Source: Alkalibacter saccharofermentans DSM 14828 (GTDB lineage Bacteria; Bacillota; Clostridia; Eubacteriales; Alkalibacteraceae). From it: DNA of 64,000 nucleotides. The notes beneath the pieces were generated by a model. That model was not told the DNA's origin. It did no database searches and saw only the letters and a program-made list of their open reading frames with translations. Shown here one piece after another: positions 1 to 8,149 of this stretch. The stretch lies in the NCBI RefSeq assembly GCF_900128885.1, contig NZ_FQTU01000002.1, positions 124,001-188,000 of the forward strand. The letters run 5' to 3'. Position numbers and translations under genes: made by a program. Each line of letters opens with the position of its first letter. Position 1 is the first letter of the stretch.

Positions 1-12
1 ATATTTTATGCG

Positions 13-43
13 ACAACCTGGTAATTAGACTAGGTTGTTTGTT
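13..43 (+). terminator. Possible terminator of an upstream gene
   Basis: Inverted repeat ACAACCT (13-19) and AGGTTGT (32-38), followed by a T-rich but G-interrupted tail. It probably ends a gene lying before the window. The long loop and poor tail make this a weak call. Confidence 0.4.
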
Positions 44-83
44 TTGTGTGTGGCAGTATAGGGTCTTGTTTGTTATATTAAAG

Positions 84-131
84 TCTTGAAAAGTCAAGAA
101 AACCTTGAGAATACAGGACATTGTATACAAT
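84..131. promoter_or_regulatory. Two palindromes in the leader before the YitT gene
   Basis: TCTTGA-aaag-TCAAGA lies at 84-99 and the perfect 12-bp palindrome ATTGTATACAAT at 120-131. Both are far upstream of the YitT start at 297. A TATAAT at 259-264 is the best -10 match but has no good -35 at 17 bp. The palindromes could be repressor sites; no regulator gene is nearby. Confidence 0.3.
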
Positions 132-296
132 ATCAGACTGTGAAAAGAATCTCAGGCTCTATAGAAATATATGTCAAAAAAATAACGTTTTGAGCAAAAG
201 TTTAAAGTTGAGTACGTTTACAAAGTGTTATACTATATCCGTTGAGAACTTTGTATGGTATAATGACGTTGGATTTTGGATAAAGGGGAGCTTGCA

Positions 297-1160
297 ATGA
301 TGAGTAGATTCAAATCCGTTAAAAGTGAAGTTAAAGATTATATAGGGATAACTTTTGGGACTATGATAATGGCGCTTGGGTTCAACTCTTTGAGCATACC
401 AAATAAGATAGCTCCCGGAGGATTCAGTGGTCTGGCTACGGTATTGTATCACGTGACAGGTTACCCTGTCGGATTAGTTACTTTGGTATTTACCATTCCC
501 CTGTTCTTTATAGCTTTTAGAATTTTAGGTGGAAGGTTTGGAGTCAAGACCTTTTTCGGTACAGTGCTTTTTTCAATCAACGTAGACGTAATAATGCGTA
601 CTCCTGTATTTACCAATGATATATTTCTCGCATCTGTTTTTGGAGGAGTCGTTTTAGGACTGGGAATAGGCGTTGTATTCAAATTTGGAGGAACTACGGG
701 CGGAACTGATTTACTTGCATCCATAATGCATAAATATTTCAGAGGGATATCCGTAGGAACCTGGCTGATGCTCATCGACTTCATGGTGGTGATAACGGCT
801 GGAGTTGCCTTTAAGAATATGGAAATATCACTTTATTCCACGCTGACGCTATACTTGTCGATGAAGATGATAGATTTGATTCAGGAAGGTATAAGCTATG
901 CGAAGGCATTCTATATAATAAGCCGAAATTCCGATGAAATCGGTAAAGCTATCATAGCTGAGCTTGATAGAGGCGTGACCATGCTTAGTGGCCGGGGAGG
1001 ATATACCGGTGAAGACAAAGAAGTAGTTTTTTGTATTGTCCACCGAGCCCAAGTGTTTCAGATGAAAGATATTGTTAAGAAAATAGATCCAAATGCATTT
1101 GTCATTTTGGCCGATGTCTATGAAGTTCTAGGCGAAGGCTTTAAAAAAATAGAAAACTAA
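297..1160 (+). CDS. YitT family membrane protein (DUF161 and DUF2179)
   Basis: A 287-residue protein of the YitT family, common in Firmicutes and without a firmly established transport substrate. The N-terminal two thirds hold several hydrophobic segments and a glycine-threonine motif (GGTTGGTD), as expected for the DUF161 membrane part. The C-terminal about 85 residues form the soluble DUF2179 domain. The frame opens at a TTG at 276, but the ATG at 297 follows an AAAGGGGAG ribosome site with a 6-base gap and is preferred. The next gene, a transketolase subunit, starts 14 bp downstream, so the three genes may be cotranscribed. Family is secure, function is not. Confidence 0.85.
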   Translation: MMSRFKSVKSEVKDYIGITFGTMIMALGFNSLSIPNKIAPGGFSGLATVLYHVTGYPVGLVTLVFTIPLFFIAFRILGGRFGVKTFFGTVLFSINVDVIMRTPVFTNDIFLASVFGGVVLGLGIGVVFKFGGTTGGTDLLASIMHKYFRGISVGTWLMLIDFMVVITAGVAFKNMEISLYSTLTLYLSMKMIDLIQEGISYAKAFYIISRNSDEIGKAIIAELDRGVTMLSGRGGYTGEDKEVVFCIVHRAQVFQMKDIVKKIDPNAFVILADVYEVLGEGFKKIEN

Positions 1161-1174
1161 CAGGAGGTATGAAA

Positions 1175-1993
1175 ATGGCTGATTTAAAGGTTGTTGCCAA
1201 CAACATCAGGCAAAGCATTATCAAGCAGATTTCCAATGCAAAATCCGGGCACCCGGGAGGATCGTTGTCAGGGGTGGAAATTATGTCCCTGCTATACTTT
1301 GAGGTAATGAACAATGACCCCAAAGATCCTAAAAATCCTGACAGAGACAGATTTGTCATGTCTAAAGGACACGCTTCACCATTATTGTATGCAACATTGG
1401 CGGAGAGAGGGTACTTTGACAAAGACGAGTTGATGACATTTAGAAAAATAAACAGCAAGCTACAAGGACATCCTGACATGAAAAACGTGCCTGGGGTAGA
1501 TATGAGTACCGGTTCTTTAGGACAAGGTCTGTCTACTGCGATTGGCATGGCTATGGCTGCAAGACTTGATAAAAAAGACTATAAGGTTTACGCTTTGGTA
1601 GGTGACGGAGAGCTGCAGGAAGGCATGATTTGGGAAGCTGTTATGGCTGCCGGACACTATTATGTAGATAACCTGGTTGCCTTTGTTGACTACAACGGTT
1701 TGCAAATCGACGGAAAAATCTGCGATGTAATGGGACCTGAGCCTATAGACAAGAAATTTGAAGCTTTCAACTGGAACGTTGTGATGGTTGAAGATGGCCA
1801 TGATTTAGATGAGCTTAGAGAAGCTTTGAAGAAAACAGCATTTGGCAAACCGACTGCAATAATATGCAAAACCGTAAAAGGAAAAGGCGTATCATTTATG
1901 GAAGACCAGGCGGGCTGGCACGGTTCTGCTCCTAATGCAGACCAAACAGCGCAAGCTTTAAAAGAATTAGAAGAGTTGGGAGGTACACTGTAA
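1175..1993 (+). CDS. Transketolase, N-terminal (thiamine diphosphate binding) subunit
   Basis: A 272-residue half-length transketolase carrying the thiamine diphosphate pyrophosphate-binding part. Motifs visible are SKGHASP, the GDGELQEG motif of the TPP fold, and the conserved histidine-rich GHPDM segment. It acts in the cytoplasm in the non-oxidative pentose phosphate pathway, transferring two-carbon units. Many Clostridia and archaea encode transketolase as two genes, and the partner follows here with a 1-bp stop/start overlap (TAATG), so the pair is translationally coupled. An ATG at 1169 sits only one base after AGGAGG; the ATG at 1175 has a normal 7-base spacing and is chosen. Confidence 0.93.
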   Translation: MADLKVVANNIRQSIIKQISNAKSGHPGGSLSGVEIMSLLYFEVMNNDPKDPKNPDRDRFVMSKGHASPLLYATLAERGYFDKDELMTFRKINSKLQGHPDMKNVPGVDMSTGSLGQGLSTAIGMAMAARLDKKDYKVYALVGDGELQEGMIWEAVMAAGHYYVDNLVAFVDYNGLQIDGKICDVMGPEPIDKKFEAFNWNVVMVEDGHDLDELREALKKTAFGKPTAIICKTVKGKGVSFMEDQAGWHGSAPNADQTAQALKELEELGGTL

Positions 1994-2931
1994 TGGCGGA
2001 TATGATAGCAACTAGAGCAGCCTATGGAAACACACTTGCTGAATTGGGCAAGGAAAATGAAAATATAGTCGTACTGGATGCGGACCTTTCCAAATCTACA
2101 AATACAGCAACTTTTGGAAAAGAATTTCCTAAAAGACACTTCAACTGCGGAATTGCTGAGCAGAACATGATGGGAATAGCTGCAGGATTTGCTACTACAG
2201 GAAAGATTCCATTCGCATCAACTTTTGCGATGTTCGGAGCGGGAAGAGCTTTTGAAGTTATTAGAAACTCTATAGCATATCCAAAACTAAATGTTAAAAT
2301 AGCTTTGACTCACTCAGGACTTACTGTGGGAGAAGACGGAGCAACTCACCAGTCTGTGGAAGATCTTTCTTTGATGAGATCAATTCCGAACATGGTCGTG
2401 CTTTGCCCGGCAGATGGTGTCGAGACTAAAAAAATGGTGGAAGCTGCCGCAGCGTACAATGGACCTGTGTACTTAAGACTAGGCAGACCAAATCTTCCTA
2501 TTTTGTTCGATGAGAGCTATGAGTTTGAAATCGGAAAAGCTGCACAGCTTAAAGAAGGAAGCGACGTAACTATTATTGCTACAGGCATAATGACTTCAAC
2601 TGCGATTGAAGCTCAAAAAACTCTTGAAGCAGAAGGCATTTCAGCTAGAATATTAAACATGGGCACGATCAAGCCTCTTGACGAAGAAGCTGTAGTCAAA
2701 GCCGCTAAGGAGACTAAAGCTATCGTCACAGCGGAAGAGCACAGCATAATCGGAGGACTCGGTTCTGCAGTAGCAGAAGTGCTTGTTAAAAAAGAATACG
2801 CGCCACTTGAGATGGTGGGCATAAACGATACTTTCGGAGAGTCTGGAACGCCAGATGAACTCTTGGAAAAGTACGGACTTACTGCTAAAGACATCGTGGC
2901 AGCTGCCAAAAAGGCAATCGCAAGAAAATAA
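1993..2931 (+). CDS. Transketolase, C-terminal (pyrimidine-binding) subunit
   Basis: A 312-residue protein with the transketolase pyrimidine-binding domain followed by the C-terminal transketolase domain. It shows the GIAEQNMMGIAAG motif, whose glutamate activates the thiamine diphosphate cofactor, and the THSGLTVGEDGATHQ segment. Together with the preceding gene it makes a complete enzyme for the non-oxidative pentose phosphate pathway. 1-deoxyxylulose-5-phosphate synthase shares this fold, but the separate N-half gene and the motif pattern fit transketolase. A strong terminator follows directly, so this is the last gene of the unit. Confidence 0.93.
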   Translation: MADMIATRAAYGNTLAELGKENENIVVLDADLSKSTNTATFGKEFPKRHFNCGIAEQNMMGIAAGFATTGKIPFASTFAMFGAGRAFEVIRNSIAYPKLNVKIALTHSGLTVGEDGATHQSVEDLSLMRSIPNMVVLCPADGVETKKMVEAAAAYNGPVYLRLGRPNLPILFDESYEFEIGKAAQLKEGSDVTIIATGIMTSTAIEAQKTLEAEGISARILNMGTIKPLDEEAVVKAAKETKAIVTAEEHSIIGGLGSAVAEVLVKKEYAPLEMVGINDTFGESGTPDELLEKYGLTAKDIVAAAKKAIARK

Positions 2932-2942
2932 ATTCAAATGAA

Positions 2943-2979
2943 GCCCTGAAGATATCCATATTTTCAGGGCATTTCTTTT
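2943..2979 (+). terminator. Terminator after the transketolase genes
   Basis: Stem GCCCTGAA (2943-2950) with TTCAGGGC (2963-2970), followed by a run rich in T. Typical Rho-independent terminator. Confidence 0.85.
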
Positions 2980-3077
2980 TTTCATTACCTCTTTACTTTT
3001 ATCCCTGGATAATGTAGAATATAACGGTTTGATTGTTGAATAAATGAGTAGTTAAACCGATAAAAATCAAGATTTCA

Positions 3078-3106
3078 TTGAAGGTAAGTTAAATAAAATA
3101 TATAAT
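3078..3106 (+). promoter_or_regulatory. Promoter for pyrG
   Basis: TTGAAG (3078-3083), 17-bp spacer, TATAAT (3101-3106). The leader to the pyrG start is about 50 bases and contains no obvious terminator. An inverted repeat CGGTTT/AAACCG at 3025-3059 lies just upstream. Confidence 0.7.
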
Positions 3107-3160
3107 GAATACTATAGTAATAAGAGCAATAATAATTTAAATATATCTGGAGGATAATTG

Positions 3161-4756
3161 ATGAGTACAAAGTATGTATTTGTTACCGGTGGGGTTGTGT
3201 CCTCTCTGGGAAAAGGTATTACCGCGGCATCTTTGGGAAGGCTTTTAAAGGATAGAGGCATGAAAGTGGCAATCCAAAAATTTGACCCTTACATAAACTA
3301 CGATCCGGGCACAATGAGCCCATACCAACACGGAGAAGTATTCGTCACAGATGACGGTGCGGAGACTGATTTGGATCTAGGCCACTACGAAAGATTCATC
3401 GACACCAACCTGTCTCAAGACAGCAACGTAACCACTGGTAAGATATACTGGTCTGTAATCTCAAAAGAGAGAAGGGGAGACTACCTGGGAGGTACGGTTC
3501 AGGTTATTCCTCATATCACAAATGAGATTAAGGAAAGTGTATTGCGGGTAGGGCAGAATGCATCTTCTGATGTGGTCATCACTGAAATCGGCGGAACAGT
3601 TGGAGATATAGAGAGTCTGCCTTTTCTTGAGGCGATAAGACAGCTGCAAAATGATTTGGGACATAAGAACGTGATATTCGTACACGTTACATTGCTTCCA
3701 TATCTCAGCATGGCAGGAGAACTTAAGACCAAGCCTACGCAGCACTCTGTTAAAGAGCTCAGAAGCCTGGGAATTCAGCCAGATGTAATCATCTTAAGAT
3801 CGGAAAAGGATGTAAATACATCCATAAAGGAAAAGATAAGCCTATTTTGTAATGTAGAATCAAAAGCGGTAATTCAAAATACCGATGCATCAGAACTATA
3901 TGAAGTGCCTCTCCTTCTTGAAAAGGAAGGATTGGCGGAGTTGGTTTGCGAAAAACTGTCGATTACCTGCAATGCTCCGGATCTTTCAGATTGGACAGCA
4001 ATGGTGGAAAAATCAAAAAGCCTAAAAGGAAAAGTAAAAATCGCCTTGGTAGGCAAATATGTTGAGCTGCACGATGCATATCTTTCAGTAGCAGAGGCTT
4101 TGAAGCACGGTGGGATTGCAAATGACTGCGATGTTGAAATCAAGTGGGTTCATTCCGAGGATGTAACTGAAGACAATGCAGAAAAAGTATTCAGCGACGT
4201 TAAGGGGATAATCATACCTGGCGGCTTTGGAGAGCGTGGGATAGAAGGGAAAATCGCTGCGGCGAGATACGCAAGGATTAAGAAGGTTCCATACCTAGGT
4301 CTTTGTCTGGGGCTTCAGATTGCGGTAATTGAGTTTGCTCGAAACGTAGCCGGGCTAAAGGGAGCAAACAGCGCTGAGCTTGATCCAAATACCCCATATC
4401 CAGTTATAGACCTTATGCACGAGCAAAAGGACATTGACAACAAAGGAGGCACCATGCGCCTGGGTCTTTATCCTTGCAAGCTTAAGGAAGGGACAAAAGC
4501 TTACGAAGCATACGGAACAGAAATGATAGATGAAAGACACAGACACCGATATGAAGTCAGCAACAGGTTTAGAGAAACCCTTGAAGAAAAAGGCTTGGTG
4601 ATAAGCGGCATATCACCGGATAGAGTTCTAGTGGAGATGGTGGAGATTGAGAATCACCCATGGTTTGTGGCAACGCAAGCCCATCCTGAATTTAAATCCA
4701 GACCTAATAAAGCCCATCCTCTTTTCAGGGATTTTGTTGGAGCGACTCTAAAATAA
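3161..4756 (+). CDS. pyrG: CTP synthase
   Basis: A 531-residue CTP synthase, the usual family length. It converts UTP to CTP with ATP and glutamine. The N-terminal synthetase domain opens with KYVFVTGGVVSSLGKG, the phosphate-binding motif, and contains the EIGGTVGDIES segment. The C-terminal glutamine amidotransferase domain has the catalytic cysteine in GLCLGLQIAVIE and the HPEF histidine-glutamate motif near the end. The ATG at 3161, 7 bases after TGGAGG, is preferred over a TTG at 3158. The gene is monocistronic between its own promoter and a terminator. The DnaA-box cluster begins directly behind it. Confidence 0.97.
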   Translation: MSTKYVFVTGGVVSSLGKGITAASLGRLLKDRGMKVAIQKFDPYINYDPGTMSPYQHGEVFVTDDGAETDLDLGHYERFIDTNLSQDSNVTTGKIYWSVISKERRGDYLGGTVQVIPHITNEIKESVLRVGQNASSDVVITEIGGTVGDIESLPFLEAIRQLQNDLGHKNVIFVHVTLLPYLSMAGELKTKPTQHSVKELRSLGIQPDVIILRSEKDVNTSIKEKISLFCNVESKAVIQNTDASELYEVPLLLEKEGLAELVCEKLSITCNAPDLSDWTAMVEKSKSLKGKVKIALVGKYVELHDAYLSVAEALKHGGIANDCDVEIKWVHSEDVTEDNAEKVFSDVKGIIIPGGFGERGIEGKIAAARYARIKKVPYLGLCLGLQIAVIEFARNVAGLKGANSAELDPNTPYPVIDLMHEQKDIDNKGGTMRLGLYPCKLKEGTKAYEAYGTEMIDERHRHRYEVSNRFRETLEEKGLVISGISPDRVLVEMVEIENHPWFVATQAHPEFKSRPNKAHPLFRDFVGATLK

Positions 4757-4773
4757 TATGAAATGTGATTTTA

Positions 4774-4809
4774 ATCCCGTCGATATGTTAATTGTCGACG
4801 GGATTTTTG
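4774..4809 (+). terminator. Terminator of pyrG
   Basis: A 10-bp stem, ATCCCGTCGA (4774-4783) with TCGACGGGAT (4795-4804), followed by T residues. Confidence 0.9.
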
Positions 4810-5017
4810 TGGATAAATAAAAGTTTTCCACATGAGTTGCCAACAAAAACCCATAGAGATGTGGATAAAGAGGTGCGAAACTGTGGACAGTGTGGATAAG
4901 TATGAGATTTTGAATAAAACTACCCACAGACAAACAGGATGTTGTATTTAACAATCTTTTAGGCACAAGAGTTGTTCACAAGGTGTTATGAACAGGTTAA
5001 CCACAGATTGTGGATAA
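4808..5017. promoter_or_regulatory. Cluster of DnaA boxes between pyrG and rho
   Basis: Four exact copies of TGTGGATAA, the complement of the DnaA box TTATCCACA, lie at 4808-4816, 4860-4868, 4891-4899 and 5009-5017, all in the same orientation. One-mismatch boxes are TTTTCCACA (4824-4832) and TTAACCACA (4997-5005). Two-mismatch boxes are TGTGGACAG (4882-4890) and TTGTTCACA (4972-4980). The cluster ends 23 bp before the TTGACA of the rho promoter, and the sequence after it is very AT-rich. Binding by DnaA is a confident inference; the role (replication control, titration or regulation of rho) is open. No dnaA, dnaN or rpmH gene is in the window. Confidence 0.85.
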
Positions 5018-5040
5018 GTTAAATGTGAAAAAAACGTCTA

Positions 5041-5068
5041 TTGACACGGGTAGATTATTTATTATATC
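5041..5068 (+). promoter_or_regulatory. Probable promoter for rho
   Basis: Exact TTGACA (5041-5046), then TATATC (5063-5068) after 16 bp. It gives a leader of about 125 bases before the rho start. The -35 is clear; the exact -10 is uncertain in this AT-rich stretch. Confidence 0.6.
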
Positions 5069-5201
5069 ATTATAGCGTGTCTAAATTTATTAATTTATAT
5101 CATGTTACATTTCTCGTAATTATCGCAAATATTGCTTATAAAAATTCTTGAAAATCAAAATTCCAAATAAATTCAATAAAAATTCAATAGGAGGTGTTTG
5201 C

Positions 5202-6833
5202 TTGAGCCAGGTGGATTTAGAAAGCATGACCGTATTAGAATTGCGGCAAAAGGCAAAAGAAGCAGGACTTAAAAATTACACGAAGCTTAAGAAGGAAGAG
5301 CTCGTTGAGCTTCTCGCAGAAACGGAATCGAGTAAAAAAGGCGACTCAAATGAAAATGTATCAACAACAGCCCAGGTTGAGGAAAAAAATGGGGGGAAGT
5401 ATGCTCGACTGAAGGATCCTGTGGATTCTGCCTTTGAACTTTCCGGAACATTACAGATACTTCCTGAAGGGTTCGGATTTCTCAAAAATGACGATATGAA
5501 GTCTCCTGAAGAATACGTTTACGTTTCAGCATCCCAGATTCAGAAATTCAAGCTGAGATCCGGCAATGAAATTAAAGGTAAGGTTAGAAGCCCTAGAGAA
5601 GGGGAGAAGTATTTTGCCATGCTATTTGTAGAAAGTGTCAATGGCAGAAGTACAAGTGAGATCATGAAAGAAGAAGAAGATCTCATGAACAACCCCGAAA
5701 AGAAGGATATGAGCAAATACGGAAAGTCTCAGACGGGAATCTTGGAAGTTTTGAGTGATGGATTCGGATTCTTAAGGACAAATAACTACCTTTCCGGAGA
5801 CAATGATATATACGTATCACCATCCCAGATACGGCGATTTAGGCTTAGAACGGGTGACAAGATAATGGGAAAAATCAGAACGCCTAATGAAGGGGAAAAA
5901 TTTGATGCCCTCTTGTATGTAGAAACTGTTAACGGGGACATCCCTGAGAAGGTAGTAAACAGACCTAACTTTGAAAGGCTTACGCCCGTATTTCCTGATG
6001 AACGAATTAAGCTTGAAACAGGGAAATTCCCGGTGTCTACCAGAATTATCGATCTATTTGCGCCCGTTGGAAAAGGCCAAAGGGGCATGATAGCCGCAGC
6101 CCCCAAGGCGGGCAAGACGATATTGCTAAAGGAGATAGCCAACGCTATTAAAAAGAACAACCCTGAAGTTGAACTTATAGTGCTATTAATCGACGAGAGG
6201 CCGGAAGAGGTTACAGACATACAGAGATCTGTCCAAGCGGATGTAGTCTACTCCACCTTTGATCAGCTTCCAGCCAACCATATAAAGGTTGCTGAAATAG
6301 TATTGGAACGGGGAAAAAGACTCGTTGAGCAAGGAAAAGACGTTGTGATACTGATGGACAGCATTACTAGATTTGCCAGAGGAAACAACCTTGTTGTTCC
6401 CCCGTCAGGAAGGACTCTTTCAGGAGGTTTGGATCCGGAAGCCTTGTACCTCCCAAAGAAGTTTTTCGGAGCGGCTAGAAATATTGAAGAGGGCGGAAGC
6501 TTGACTATTTTAGCGACGGCACTAATCGATACCGGCAGCAGAATGGACGATATGGTTTTTGAAGAATTCAAAGGTACCGGTAACATGGAGCTGCACCTTG
6601 ACAGAAGCTTGACGGAAAAGAGAATCTTCCCGGCAATAGATATATATAAGTCGGGAACGAGGCGGGAGGACAAGCTTTTGTCAGATGAGGAAATGAAGTT
6701 CGTCATTAGCATAAGAAGGGCATTTTCTAATCACGCATCTGCGGATATTGCTGAAAAGCTGATAGAAACAATGAGCAGAACCAACAGCAATCAAGAATTC
6801 ATTCAATTATTTGTAAAAAAACATAATCTGTAA
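5202..6833 (+). CDS. rho: Transcription termination factor Rho with a duplicated RNA-binding domain
   Basis: A 543-residue Rho, an RNA-dependent ATPase that terminates transcription; many bacterial Rho proteins are about 420 residues. Order of parts: N-terminal Rho_N helix domain (about 8-42, with LRQKAKEAGLKNYTKLKKEE), a charged linker, a first cold-shock-type RNA-binding domain (81-148), a linker, a second copy (178-245), then the ATPase. The two copies align without gaps over 68 residues with 35 identities by hand count. The ATPase shows the P-loop APKAGKT (near 300-306), Walker B VVILMDS and the conserved SGGLDPEALY and DTGSRMDD segments. The start is a TTG at 5202, 7 bases after AGGAGG; upstream in-frame starts have no ribosome site. 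The extra domain is the unusual feature. Confidence 0.95.
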   Translation: MSQVDLESMTVLELRQKAKEAGLKNYTKLKKEELVELLAETESSKKGDSNENVSTTAQVEEKNGGKYARLKDPVDSAFELSGTLQILPEGFGFLKNDDMKSPEEYVYVSASQIQKFKLRSGNEIKGKVRSPREGEKYFAMLFVESVNGRSTSEIMKEEEDLMNNPEKKDMSKYGKSQTGILEVLSDGFGFLRTNNYLSGDNDIYVSPSQIRRFRLRTGDKIMGKIRTPNEGEKFDALLYVETVNGDIPEKVVNRPNFERLTPVFPDERIKLETGKFPVSTRIIDLFAPVGKGQRGMIAAAPKAGKTILLKEIANAIKKNNPEVELIVLLIDERPEEVTDIQRSVQADVVYSTFDQLPANHIKVAEIVLERGKRLVEQGKDVVILMDSITRFARGNNLVVPPSGRTLSGGLDPEALYLPKKFFGAARNIEEGGSLTILATALIDTGSRMDDMVFEEFKGTGNMELHLDRSLTEKRIFPAIDIYKSGTRREDKLLSDEEMKFVISIRRAFSNHASADIAEKLIETMSRTNSNQEFIQLFVKKHNL

Positions 6834-6854
6834 AATTTATGATATAAAGATGCA

Positions 6855-6883
6855 TTGACATTTGGAAATATTAAAAGTATAAT
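6855..6883 (+). promoter_or_regulatory. Consensus promoter for the aromatic leader and aroF-tyrA
   Basis: TTGACA (6855-6860), 17-bp spacer, TATAAT (6878-6883), a perfect sigma-A consensus. It lies 28 bp ahead of the leader peptide start. Confidence 0.9.
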
Positions 6884-6911
6884 GATATAAATTTATCTTG
6901 GAGGAAACATC

Positions 6912-7028
6912 ATGTCAAAACAGGTTTTTAACGCACAAAAACTTGATAACGCTTTTTATTTTTACGGATTTGGCTGGAGCTATTATTATGGCTTTGGTTA
7001 TTTTAACGTACAAAAAAATAAGTGTTAA
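6912..7028 (+). CDS. Aromatic-rich leader peptide of the aroF-tyrA attenuator
   Basis: A 38-codon reading frame with a ribosome site (TTGGAGGA) ahead of its ATG. It contains six Phe, six Tyr and one Trp codons, that is 13 of 38. Twelve of these fall within residues 15-31. All six Phe codons are TTT. It lies between a consensus promoter and an intrinsic terminator, directly upstream of DAHP synthase and prephenate dehydrogenase. This is the arrangement of a ribosome-mediated attenuator, in which stalling at Phe or Tyr codons would favour read-through. A short hairpin GGCA/TGCC (7031-7043) follows the stop codon. The sequence features are direct; the mechanism is inferred, and I could not identify a convincing antiterminator by eye. 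A separate small-protein function cannot be excluded. Confidence 0.75.
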   Translation: MSKQVFNAQKLDNAFYFYGFGWSYYYGFGYFNVQKNKC

Positions 7029-7079
7029 AAGGCATGGAGTGCCCTTGTGAGAATAAATGGAAATTAATGTATTGAAATT

Positions 7080-7108
7080 AAGGAGACTCGATGAGGGTCT
7101 CTTTTTTT
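7080..7108 (+). terminator. Attenuator terminator before aroF
   Basis: Stem of about ten pairs between 7080-7089 (core GAGAC) and 7095-7104 (core GTCTC), followed by a run of T to 7108. It ends 24 bp before the aroF start and lies 51 bp after the leader peptide stop, so it would stop transcription before the structural genes. Confidence 0.8.
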
Positions 7109-7132
7109 ATTACTATGAAGGAGGGAAAAGAA

Positions 7133-8149
7133 ATGATAGTTGTGGTAAGAGCGGATGCTCCGCAAAGTGAAGTAGAAAAGTTAAAGGAAAATTTGATAAA
7201 GAGAGGTATGGAGATCAATTTTTCTAAAGGAGTGGATCATATAGTCATGGGGCTCATAGGAGACACTAGGTCAGTTGATTTGGATAGCATTGCGTCAAAT
7301 GAAATAGTAGAAAAGGTTCTGAGGGTTCAAGAACCTTATAAGAAGGCAAACAGATTGTTTCACCCTGAAGACAGCGTCTTCGAAGTCGACGGAAGAAAAA
7401 TTGGCGGAAGCGCATTCAGCGTAATTGCAGGACCATGCTCGGTGGAAAGCGAGGAACAGGTGATAAGCGTAGCAAAAAGCGTAAAAGCCTCGGGAGCAAG
7501 CTTCTTAAGAGGAGGAGCTTTCAAGCCCAGAACGTCTCCCTACAGTTTTCAAGGAATGGGACTTGACGGATTGGAACTTTTAAAACTGGCAAGAAAAGAG
7601 ACAGGGCTTCCCATTGTATCAGAGATAATGTCTACAGACGTACTCGATGCTTTTGTAGAAGACGTGGATATAATCCAAGTCGGCGCCAGAAGCATGCAAA
7701 ACTTCGTCCTTCTTAAGGAGCTTGGAAAGTGCAACAAGCCTGTAATGATTAAAAGAGGACTTGCGGCAACTATCGAAGAGTGGATCATGTCCGCTGAGTA
7801 CGTAATGAAAGAAGGAAATGACAGAGTTATACTTTGCGAACGTGGAATAAGAACCTTTGAAACATTTACCAGAAATACTCTGGATTTAAGCGCTATTCCA
7901 GCTGTGAAGAAAAAAAGCCACCTGCCGGTATTTGTTGACCCAAGCCACTCCACGGGGATGTGGTGGATGGTGGAGCCTATGGCCAAAGCTGCATTGGCTG
8001 CGGGAGCGGACGGCCTTATGATCGAAGTGCACAACTCCCCTGAGGATGCTTTGTGTGACGGGGCCCAGTCTCTAAAGCCTGAAAAATTCGACCAGCTCAT
8101 GAAAGTTTTGAAAAAGTACGCACAAATCGAAGGGAAGGTCATTGGTTAA
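7133..8149 (+). CDS. aroF: 3-deoxy-7-phosphoheptulonate (DAHP) synthase, type I beta
   Basis: A 338-residue DAHP synthase, which condenses phosphoenolpyruvate and erythrose 4-phosphate in the first step of the shikimate pathway. The N-terminal about 70 residues match the ferredoxin-like regulatory domain of the Thermotoga/Bacillus type, linked in the family to feedback control by aromatic products. The barrel follows with AGPCSVES (metal-binding Cys), KPRTSPYSFQG, DPSHSTG (metal-binding His) and MIEVH. The ATG at 7133 follows AAGGAGGG with a 7-base gap. An in-frame ATG at 7091 lies inside the attenuator stem and is rejected. tyrA follows immediately, so the pair feeds Tyr and Phe synthesis. 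Confidence 0.95.
   Translation: MIVVVRADAPQSEVEKLKENLIKRGMEINFSKGVDHIVMGLIGDTRSVDLDSIASNEIVEKVLRVQEPYKKANRLFHPEDSVFEVDGRKIGGSAFSVIAGPCSVESEEQVISVAKSVKASGASFLRGGAFKPRTSPYSFQGMGLDGLELLKLARKETGLPIVSEIMSTDVLDAFVEDVDIIQVGARSMQNFVLLKELGKCNKPVMIKRGLAATIEEWIMSAEYVMKEGNDRVILCERGIRTFETFTRNTLDLSAIPAVKKKSHLPVFVDPSHSTGMWWMVEPMAKAALAAGADGLMIEVHNSPEDALCDGAQSLKPEKFDQLMKVLKKYAQIEGKVIG

Noticed and set aside
4808..5147. The DnaA-box cluster plus AT-rich stretch as the chromosomal origin
   Set aside because: No dnaA, dnaN, recF, rpmH or parAB genes are in the window, and genes run the same way on both sides. Skew data for the chromosome would be needed, so it is reported only as a DnaA-box cluster.
5148..5201. 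Longer Rho starting at 5148
   Set aside because: That TTG has no ribosome site, while TTG at 5202 follows AGGAGG at ideal spacing.
7091..7132. Longer DAHP synthase starting at 7091
   Set aside because: The start would lie inside the attenuator stem; ATG at 7133 has a strong ribosome site.
7549..8142. Long antisense reading frame over aroF and many similar frames elsewhere
   Set aside because: They are opposite-strand shadows of well-identified genes, lack ribosome sites and show no recognisable domains.
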